A DNA stretch of 10,773 nt, from assembly GCA_023136985.1 (NCBI GenBank), contig JAGLQD010000215.1, positions 1 to 10,773 on the forward strand, read 5' to 3'. Below the pieces are notes generated by a model that saw nothing but the letters and a program-made list of their open reading frames with translations, made no database searches and was not told where the DNA came from. Both the position numbers and the translations under genes were made by a program. The DNA is from Candidatus Sabulitectum sp. Its GTDB lineage: Bacteria; Fermentibacterota; Fermentibacteria; Fermentibacterales; JCC-6. Of this stretch, positions 6,199 through 10,773 are shown in pieces; position 1 is the stretch's first letter; every line of letters begins with the position of its first letter.

Positions 6199-6933
6199 AT
6201 GAACTGCCCCAAGTGCAGACTTGAACAGAATGATGAAAACCGGGAATGCCTCCGCTGCGGACTTATCTTCAGCAGGTACAAACCCCGCGATCACGACCAG
6301 ATACCAGGCAGAAAGCCTTCCTGTGAGACTGAAAACCGGTCACCGCTGAAGCACGCTGTCGATTACATGTTCCACACAAAAGATAACATAGAGATTGTGT
6401 ACCTCATCGGAAGGCTTATCGTTTTCGTCTTCCTGCTCATCTGGAGCATGAAATTCTTCGGATCATCCATAGAAAGCAACTACGTGGGAAGATCCTTCAT
6501 GCATCTCGTCAATCTGCCTTTTCACGAAGCGGGACACATAGTATTCAGGCCACTGGGCAGGGTTATGCATTCCCTCGGCGGAAGTCTGGGACAGGTTATA
6601 ATGCCATTGATCTGTACCCTTGTCCTCCTGATAAAGACTCGTGATACCTTCGGAGCTTCCATTGGTCTGTGGTGGACGGGAGTAAGCATCATGGACCTGG
6701 CTCCCTACATAGATGACGCAAGATCTCTCAGCCTTCAGCTTCTCGGGGGGAATACTGGCATTTCGTCCCCTTATGGATTTCATGACTGGAATTTTGTACT
6801 TGCCGAGTTGAATCTGCTCAAACATGATCACCTGATTGCTGATATGGCAGCCACCGGAGGCAAGCTGATAATGTCCATTTCTCTTCTGTGGGGTCTTGTA
6901 CTTCTGATCAGACAGTTCCGCCGCCTCCGTTGA
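6199..6933 (+). CDS. Zinc-ribbon membrane protein with HEAGH motif (M50-like)
   Basis: The 244-residue protein starts with a zinc ribbon (C3-x2-C6 ... C17-x2-C20, followed by GLIFSRY). A charged linker and about four hydrophobic segments follow (near 68-83, 133-146, 152-168, 222-237). HEAGH (109-113), just before the second segment, is a zinc-binding HExxH of the site-2-protease/M50 type. DLAPYIDDA (166-174) could supply the third ligand Asp. A further region rich in His/Asp (HDW 195-197; HDH 209-211) is unusual. I infer an integral inner-membrane metalloprotease or a non-proteolytic relative; no substrate can be named. The ribosome site is poor (only GAGACTGG-like sequence upstream), but the cysteine pair at residues 3 and 6 argues for this start. 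It lies directly after the transposase remnant. Confidence 0.7.
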   Translation: MNCPKCRLEQNDENRECLRCGLIFSRYKPRDHDQIPGRKPSCETENRSPLKHAVDYMFHTKDNIEIVYLIGRLIVFVFLLIWSMKFFGSSIESNYVGRSFMHLVNLPFHEAGHIVFRPLGRVMHSLGGSLGQVIMPLICTLVLLIKTRDTFGASIGLWWTGVSIMDLAPYIDDARSLSLQLLGGNTGISSPYGFHDWNFVLAELNLLKHDHLIADMAATGGKLIMSISLLWGLVLLIRQFRRLR

Positions 6934-7053
6934 TATCCCCGCCTGCCGCTGCTATCACACCGATGCCATCTGTATTGATGTGGTTCAAATTGGAACACAT
7001 GCCTGCATTTGAGAGTGTCAATCAGGAATTACGGCCATAGCAGAAAAAACAAA

Positions 7054-7221
7054 ATGATCACCAATACTCCGGCTATTCCTATTGAACTGGGACCTGTCAG
7101 CGCCAGTAATTGGGTAATGCATGGATACGATAAGGTTGACGATGTTGTAATCTGGGGAATAGTTTCAAACCATTTGCCAAAGCTAATGAAAGAAATTGAA
7201 GGATTGCTGGCTGAAAGCTGA
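7054..7221 (+). CDS. Small hypothetical ORF, doubtful
   Basis: ATG 7054 opens a 55-residue frame (MITNTPAIPIELGPVSASN ... LPKLMKEIEGLLAES) ending at TGA 7219-7221. The frame is open back to 6979, so a TTG at 7009 is another possible start. Neither start has a ribosome site. The C-terminal half has a plausible amphipathic helix, but I recognise no family. It may be a remnant. Around it, 6934-7008 and 7222-7307 show nothing I can identify. Confidence 0.25.
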   Translation: MITNTPAIPIELGPVSASNWVMHGYDKVDDVVIWGIVSNHLPKLMKEIEGLLAES

Positions 7222-7307
7222 CATTGAATTCATCGAGGACTTTGTAAGCTGATACTCTCACAAAAAGATAGTTTACACCACTTTTAGAAAATGCTTATCT
7301 CGCTTTC

Positions 7308-7330
7308 TCAATTCGGAACCGGATTTACTG
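7308..7330 (+). repeat. Copy 1 of a dispersed 23-bp repeat
   Basis: TCAATTCGGAAC(C/T)GGATTTA(C/T)TG occurs here and at 10337-10359 on the same strand, 21 of 23 bases identical. The second copy overlaps the 3' end of the reverse gene ending at 10354. This copy may therefore mark the tail of a lost paralogue or a small mobile repeat. Confidence 0.4.
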
Positions 7331-7404
7331 GATTGGTGCTGTCATGCAATATCTATTTCTACAATACTGTCTTTCATAGATCATTCCCCTTATACTCAGT
7401 AAAG

Positions 7405-7421
7405 AGTGACTTACCTAAATA
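7405..7421 (+). repeat. 17-bp direct repeat left of the palindrome
   Basis: AGTGACTTACCTAAATA here and AGTGAGTTACCTAAACA at 7600-7616 differ at two positions and bracket the palindrome 7432-7596. They do not abut it symmetrically, so they are not simple target-site duplications. Confidence 0.45.
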
Positions 7422-7431
7422 GTGAGTTGCT

Positions 7432-7596
7432 TAGGAGCGTGCCCGAGAATACAACATCGGCATTAGCAACCACACGAACGGCTATAATACACGCTAATTA
7501 TCGGCAAATAGCGTTGCTATTCTTCTCAAATTAGCATGCATTCTATCTCGCCCGTGAGGCGCTACTGCACAATGCCTATTGTCAGACACACTCCTA
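7432..7596. repeat. 165-bp imperfect palindrome, MITE-like element
   Basis: The two arms are symmetric about position 7514 without gaps; by hand count 48 of 81 position pairs are complementary. Matching is concentrated in blocks. The outer 20 bp (TAGGAGCGTGCCCGAGAATA against its partner) match 16/20. Inner blocks are GCATTAGC/GCAGTAGC, GCTAATT/AATTAGC (7493-7499/7529-7535, perfect) and AATAGC-GTT-GCTATT at the tip (7507-7521, perfect). A perfect TATAAT (7483-7488) lies in the left arm and TAGAAT at the mirror place on the other strand, so the element could carry outward-reading -10 boxes. No coding frame is present. This resembles a palindromic non-autonomous element (MITE) or a structured RNA; the parent transposon is not in the window. 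Confidence 0.6.
7570..7595 (-). repeat. Left copy of a 26-bp inverted repeat flanking the lipoprotein gene
   Basis: Read on the reverse strand it begins AGGAGTGTGTCTGACAATAG and continues GCATTG. It matches the + strand at 8320-8345 in 23 of 26 positions and forms part of the right arm of the 165-bp palindrome. Confidence 0.6.
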
Positions 7597-7599
7597 GAC

Positions 7600-7616
7600 A
7601 GTGAGTTACCTAAACA
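7600..7616 (+). repeat. 17-bp direct repeat right of the palindrome
   Basis: AGTGAGTTACCTAAACA, the partner of 7405-7421 (15 of 17 identical). It lies immediately upstream of the lipoprotein ribosome site. Confidence 0.45.
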
Positions 7617-7631
7617 AGGAAGGGGAGTGTT

Positions 7632-8303
7632 ATGAAAAAGTACATAGTGACTGTTCTTATTCTTGGCCTTATCATTGGATGCGGAGACAGCACTTCACCC
7701 TCAGGTCCTCAGAGCGGATCTGATTCGGCTTACTACCCGCTTTCTGTTGGGAATCAGTGGGTATACAACAGATCTGGTTCGACTTCGGTTGCCGGTATTC
7801 CAATCAGCACCATTTCCGGAGAGAATATTACTGACATAACAGGACAGGTTTCCCATGGTGAAGGATTCCTGGTTTATGTGCAGGAAAATGACATGTCTGA
7901 TACAACTGAAACTGCTGGACAGGTAGTAGTTCTTGACTCAACATTTACCACTTACATGAATATCACTGATGCCGGAATTTACAGCTATGTGAGTCTCACA
8001 GGTTCAGATTCTGTAGGTTTTGTTCCGTTCCCGCTTGAAGTGGGAGCAACCTGGCAGTTCTCAGACGAACCACCAATGACGGGTGAAATTCTCTCTATGT
8101 CTGAGACTGTAATCGTTCCCGGGGGGACATTCGAGAATTGTCTTCAAATGAGACTAACATGGGTGGACGCTACTGGAGTCACCGTAATTAATGTTACCGA
8201 TTTTGCTCCCAATGTAGGTCGTGTTCGAAATGTATTAACGCTGAGTTACGGCACGATGGTTACCACGATAACATCTGTTTTGATGTCCTATTCTGTTAAT
8301 TGA
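7632..8303 (+). CDS. Secreted lipoprotein of unknown function
   Basis: The 223-residue product starts MKKYIVTVLILGLIIGCGDS, a signal peptide with a lipobox (IIGC, Cys17). A Ser/Gly-rich linker (about 20-33) follows, then YYPLSVGNQWVYNRSGS, a phrase common at the start of predicted periplasmic or surface lipoproteins in candidate-phylum genomes. The remainder is Thr/Ser/Val/Gly-rich and probably beta-sandwich, with FPLEVGATWQF (132-142) echoing the start (PLSVGNQWVY). That could mean two related half-domains. No catalytic motif is seen. ATG 7632 has AGGGGAG four bases upstream. The gene lies between inverted 26-bp repeats (7570-7595 and 8320-8345) and may be transcribed from the TATAAT at 7483, although no good -35 box is present. 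Confidence 0.75.
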   Translation: MKKYIVTVLILGLIIGCGDSTSPSGPQSGSDSAYYPLSVGNQWVYNRSGSTSVAGIPISTISGENITDITGQVSHGEGFLVYVQENDMSDTTETAGQVVVLDSTFTTYMNITDAGIYSYVSLTGSDSVGFVPFPLEVGATWQFSDEPPMTGEILSMSETVIVPGGTFENCLQMRLTWVDATGVTVINVTDFAPNVGRVRNVLTLSYGTMVTTITSVLMSYSVN

Positions 8304-8319
8304 ATAGGTCAGAACCGTC

Positions 8320-8345
8320 AGGAGCGTGACTGGCAATAGGCATTG
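8320..8345 (+). repeat. Right copy of the 26-bp inverted repeat (solo arm)
   Basis: The copy begins AGGAGCGTGACTGGCAATAG and continues GCATTG, with a further AGTTGCG resembling AGTAGCG of the palindrome after a short gap. No partner arm was found between 8346 and 8728, so this is a solo end. It sits 16 bp after the lipoprotein stop and is followed by TTTTT (8353-8357), so it could also help end transcription, though the stem within it is weak. Confidence 0.55.
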
Positions 8346-8497
8346 AGTTGCGTTTTTGTTACCCGTGACAGGTGTTTTGAAAGAAATGTCGGATTACATC
8401 AAGCTGTGAATCCAGGCATATCACATTGAAGGCAGATACTATAACCTGCACTGGGAGGTCAGCTTGTGATAAAAGAAATCTGCATAAGTTGAGATAA

Positions 8498-8562
8498 ATT
8501 ATCTTATTGTGTAAAATAAGATAATCAGGAAAAAGCACTTTCTTGTTCTATACAATAAGAAA
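8498..8562. promoter_or_regulatory. Two adjacent AT-rich dyads in the lipoprotein-AbiE gap
   Basis: ATTATCTTATT-6-AATAAGATAAT (8498-8525) has perfect 11-bp arms. TTTCTTGTT-6-AATAAGAAA (8539-8562) has one G-T mismatch. Both share the AATAAGA half-site. Stems are too AT-rich and lack a following T-run for a classic terminator, so operators or a replication- or recombination-related site are more likely. They lie 165-230 bp before the AbiEi start. Apart from these, the solo repeat arm and the AbiE promoter, the 424-bp gap 8304-8727 shows nothing recognisable. Confidence 0.45.
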
Positions 8563-8659
8563 TGTTTGACAGAATTCAGCCTTTCAGAAAAGCTCAAGGA
8601 TTAAGGTTGTTAGAAGCTTGGCGATATGAGGCGGACCGGTACAAATCCAGTGCTTCAAA

Positions 8660-8688
8660 ATGACTATTTCTCTCAATTGCTGTATAGT
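8660..8688 (+). promoter_or_regulatory. Probable promoter of the AbiE operon
   Basis: ATGACT (8660-8665, four of six), a 17-bp spacer and TATAGT (8683-8688, five of six). A start near 8695 would give a leader of about 33 nt. Confidence 0.45.
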
Positions 8689-8711
8689 ATGTCCTGATAC
8701 GCTGGACATAC
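8687..8711 (+). promoter_or_regulatory. Dyad operator of the AbiE operon
   Basis: GTATGTCC-9-GGACATAC has perfect 8-bp arms and overlaps the end of the -10 box and the expected transcription start. AbiEi antitoxins are known to repress their own operon by binding inverted repeats at the promoter, so this is a good candidate for that site. Confidence 0.6.
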
Positions 8712-8727
8712 ATGTAAGGAATGTGCC

Positions 8728-9384
8728 TTGATTGATGTAATTGCAGAGCTTCGCAGAAGAGTAGAGGGTGAGATTTTTGATTACCAGATTCTCATGGATG
8801 TACTCCAGTGTTACGGGAAGCCAAGAGACCAGGTAACCAGGCTGTTATCAAAGAATGTAATTATCAGAATAAAGAAAGGGCTTTATTGCTTTGGGAAGCC
8901 ATACCGAAGGAAATCAATTTCCGAGGAGTATGTTGCCAATCTGATCTACGGGCCATCGTATATCAGTCTTGAGTATGCTCTGCAGTTTTATGGTTTAATC
9001 CCTGAGAGGGTTCATACAGTTACCTCTGTTTCCTTGAAGAGATCGAAAACTTTTCGCACGCCCGTTGGCAATTTCAGCTACAGAATGCTCAGTGGTAATC
9101 GTTATGCAACCGGCTTTACTCTGCATTCAGCCACAGGGTATTCTTTCCTGATAGCTTCTCCGGAAAAGGCTTTGGCAGACAAAGTCTGGTCCGACAAGAG
9201 GTTTCCCGGATCTGCTGTTTCTGATTTTCATATCTACCTCGAGGAAGATCTCCGGATTGACAGGCAGAGCTTATCCCGACTGAGCCGTGCTGATATGAAA
9301 ACGATCTGCAATGCCTTTGATTCCAGAAAGATCTGGAACCTTGCCAGTTACCTGGAACGGATATGGAAGGACAGCGATGCATGA
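8728..9384 (+). CDS. AbiEi-family antitoxin/transcriptional regulator (type IV toxin-antitoxin)
   Basis: The 218-residue protein has an N-terminal winged helix (about 5-56, ending VIIRIKKGLYCFG). The hallmark block LIYGPSYISLEYALQFYG (72-89) and LIPERVHTVTSVSLKR follow. The C-terminal half contains SPEKALADKVW, typical of AbiEi antitoxins. It should repress the operon and counter the toxin encoded next. No ATG is available in frame: the TTG at 8728 is favoured because AAGGA (8716-8720) lies seven bases upstream. The last codons overlap the toxin gene in ATGCATGA, indicating translational coupling. The promoter and dyad just upstream fit autoregulation. Confidence 0.85.
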   Translation: MIDVIAELRRRVEGEIFDYQILMDVLQCYGKPRDQVTRLLSKNVIIRIKKGLYCFGKPYRRKSISEEYVANLIYGPSYISLEYALQFYGLIPERVHTVTSVSLKRSKTFRTPVGNFSYRMLSGNRYATGFTLHSATGYSFLIASPEKALADKVWSDKRFPGSAVSDFHIYLEEDLRIDRQSLSRLSRADMKTICNAFDSRKIWNLASYLERIWKDSDA

Positions 9385-10243
9385 AGCAATTCGAGTAATG
9401 CTGAATGATTACAGATGCGACACTGAAAGGGATTACATCAATTCCCTGCGTGATATTCTCCAGAGACTGGCGCTTCTCGGGCTTTGGCGCAGCAAATTTT
9501 TCGAACATGCTGCTTTTTACGGAGGAACTGCTATCAGACTGTTGTACGGGCTTGACAGATTTTCAGAGGATCTTGACTTTTCTCTTCGCACTCCTGACTC
9601 TGACTTTTCAATGAATGACTACAGCGGTTCTCTGGTAAGGGAGTTGGAAAGCTTCGGATTCAATGTTGACATCAGTACCCCAAGGGCAAAGTCGCCAACT
9701 GCGATTGAATCAGCATTTTTGAAAGCAGATACTTTCACTCAGCTTCTGGTAATAAACACCGACAATGAGATACTGCAGGGTATACACAAAAGAAAGCTTC
9801 TGAAGATCAAGCTGGAAGTTGACACTGCACCACCACCGGGCTTTGAAACAGAAACCCGCTATCTGCTTAAACCGATACCTGTTCCTGTTCGGGCTTACAC
9901 CCTTCCCGATATGTTCGCAGGCAAACTTCATGCAGTGTTATTCAGAAAATGGCGTAATCGTGTTAAAGGGCGCGACTGGTATGACCTGCTCTGGTATGCA
10001 GGCAACCACCCTGAGGTTCACATGGGACATCTGGAAGCCAGAATGAGACAATCCGGTGATTACCAGGATGAAGAGACTCTAACACCGCAGAAACTCAGAG
10101 ATTTGCTTGAAGGAACCATCGATGAACTGAATATCAATCTTGCCAGAAACGAAGTGTCACCTTTTGTAAGGGATCAGCAACTGCTTGATGTCTGGTCAAA
10201 AGAGCTGTTCAGAAGTGCAGTAAAGCAAATCATTCATATATAG
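9377..10243 (+). CDS. AbiEii/AbiGii-family nucleotidyltransferase toxin
   Basis: The 288-residue product has the DNA polymerase beta-type nucleotidyltransferase core. FYGGTAIRLLYGLDRFSEDLDF (47-68) has the GG(T) and DLD catalytic motif with R61 and S63. KLEVDT (145-150) supplies the third carboxylate. DMFAGKLHAVLFRK followed by KGRDWYDLLWY (178-207) is the family's C-terminal signature (K183, R199, D200, D203). AbiEii-type toxins are nucleotidyltransferases; related MenT toxins add nucleotides to tRNA acceptor ends, so that is the likely reaction. All key residues are present, so the toxin looks active. ATG 9377 is chosen over an upstream in-frame ATG because GGAAGG (9365-9370) is six bases ahead and it overlaps the antitoxin stop. 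No terminator is obvious after 10243. Confidence 0.87.
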   Translation: MHEAIRVMLNDYRCDTERDYINSLRDILQRLALLGLWRSKFFEHAAFYGGTAIRLLYGLDRFSEDLDFSLRTPDSDFSMNDYSGSLVRELESFGFNVDISTPRAKSPTAIESAFLKADTFTQLLVINTDNEILQGIHKRKLLKIKLEVDTAPPPGFETETRYLLKPIPVPVRAYTLPDMFAGKLHAVLFRKWRNRVKGRDWYDLLWYAGNHPEVHMGHLEARMRQSGDYQDEETLTPQKLRDLLEGTIDELNINLARNEVSPFVRDQQLLDVWSKELFRSAVKQIIHI

Positions 10244-10336
10244 CTGGCTGGATTGACTGTACATATTGATCAGGCTCCAACAGATAAAGAAGAGGAAGAA
10301 CTTCGGGCAGCCATAGGAAAGGCCGCAGTTTTCTGA

Positions 10337-10359
10337 TCAATTCGGAACTGGATTTATTG
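10337..10359 (+). repeat. Copy 2 of the dispersed 23-bp repeat
   Basis: It matches 7308-7330 at 21 of 23 positions. It spans the stop codon of the reverse gene ending at 10354. Confidence 0.4.
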
Positions 10360-10773
10360 TTCTTTCTGCCTTTGCAGATTATACGCTTCCAGAATATCTC
10401 TGTGTAAATCGATAGAAAGAAAAGATTCTCTCAGAATCAGGTCATGAATATTGTCAGCTTCCCTCATAACAGAATCAAATGCATCTCCAAGAAAGACTAT
10501 GCTTTTTGCCAGAGATTTCTCCTCTTTAGAATGCAACTCTGAGTATTCAGAGTAAAGATTGGAAATAGAAAACAGGATTTCGGTAATGTCGTTCATTCCC
10601 GGAGTGATGTACTGCTCAATTATTTTTATCTGCTGGAAGAACTCAATCTCACCGTCAGAGCCTGAAGAATGCAGCAGTAAGGCAGCGAGAGCGCCTCTAG
10701 GCTGAACGGTTCGTGCCTCAGCACCGATTTCATTGAATACCTGAATTGAAGCTCGCAGCAGTTCATCTGCTTT
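10354..10773 (-). CDS. Unrecognised protein, C-terminal 139 residues (partial)
   Basis: The reverse frame is open from the window edge to TAA at 10354-10356; an internal ATG at 10596 is not the true start. The visible part is acidic and almost entirely helical: ADELLRASIQVFNEIGAEAR, LAALLLHSSGSDGEIEFFQQI, NDITEILFSISNLYSEYSEL, and SIVFLGDAFDSVMREADNI, ending LQRQKEQ. The helical periodicity suggests a helical-repeat or coiled-coil protein. No motif identifies a family. It converges with the AbiE operon across a 110-bp gap that contains a 27-codon open frame (10253-10336) of doubtful meaning. Confidence 0.6.
   Translation of the reverse strand, partial: KADELLRASIQVFNEIGAEARTVQPRGALAALLLHSSGSDGEIEFFQQIKIIEQYITPGMNDITEILFSISNLYSEYSELHSKEEKSLAKSIVFLGDAFDSVMREADNIHDLILRESFLSIDLHRDILEAYNLQRQKEQ

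Larger units (their letters stand above)
7222..7431. other. Non-coding stretch before the palindromic element
   Basis: No convincing gene is present. The stretch holds one copy of a 23-bp sequence that recurs at 10337-10359. It also has two tandem degenerate 16-bp units (7405-7420 AGTGACTTACCTAAAT and 7421-7436 AGTGAGTTGCTTAGGA, 10 of 16 identical) leading into the palindrome at 7432. Confidence 0.4.

Noticed and set aside
7342..7377. Reverse-strand mini-frame MKDSIVEIDIA behind AAGGGGA, resembling the N-terminus of IS110-type transposases
   Set aside because: Only 11 codons before a stop and no continuation in another frame that I can recognise; too short to support.
7432..8345. Integron attC-like or CRISPR-like reading of the repeats around the lipoprotein gene
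   Set aside because: No RYYYAAC/GTTRRRY pairing in the right layout, no integrase, and no regular repeat-spacer array.
10253..10336. 27-residue forward frame from a TTG, containing DKEEEELRAAIGKAAVF
   Set aside because: No ribosome site, a non-ATG start and no recognisable family; could be a remnant but cannot be supported.

Overview
The window looks like a piece of a free-living Gram-negative bacterial genome. It has a secreted repeat protein whose C-terminal domain resembles the type IX secretion (T9SS) type A sorting/FlgD-Ig-like domain, an outer-membrane beta-barrel-like protein and a lipoprotein. That mix, with moderate GC and GGAG/AAGG ribosome sites, fits the FCB superphylum or nearby candidate phyla such as Fermentibacteria or Aegiribacteria. 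This placement is an impression from protein style, not a phylogenetic result. The content is accessory: ATPases of unknown role, a toxin-antitoxin pair, insertion-sequence debris and palindromic repeats, with no housekeeping operon.

Left part (1-3153): the tail of an HTH protein; a reverse-strand secreted protein with seven propeller-like repeats; then a forward AAA_14/DUF4143 ATPase, preceded by two 33-bp-spaced dyad repeats and a good sigma70 promoter. Middle (3170-5419, reverse strand): an intact outer-membrane-type protein with a Ser-rich linker, a second and distantly related AAA_14/DUF4143 ATPase, and upstream of it a truncated paralogue of the same outer-membrane gene. The second ATPase is thus sandwiched between an intact and a broken copy of one gene family. 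Its promoter is overlapped by a perfect 9+7+9 dyad and by one of two ACTATAG-type sites.

Right part (5601-10773): a small stand-alone HARE-HTH-like protein; a frameshifted remnant that reads like the C-terminal end of an IS1634/IS4-group transposase; a zinc-ribbon membrane protein with HEAGH; about 700 bp of mostly non-coding sequence containing a 165-bp imperfect palindrome; and a lipoprotein gene flanked by 26-bp inverted repeats, one of them an arm of that palindrome. Next comes an AbiEi/AbiEii type IV toxin-antitoxin operon with a dyad at its promoter, and finally the C-terminal part of an unrecognised reverse-strand gene.

The only clearly co-transcribed pair is AbiEi-AbiEii, joined by an ATGCATGA overlap. 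The less ordinary features are the dyads at three separate promoters (two DUF4143 ATPases and AbiE), the palindrome plus solo arm around the lipoprotein gene, and the ATPase lodged beside a decayed surface-protein duplicate.
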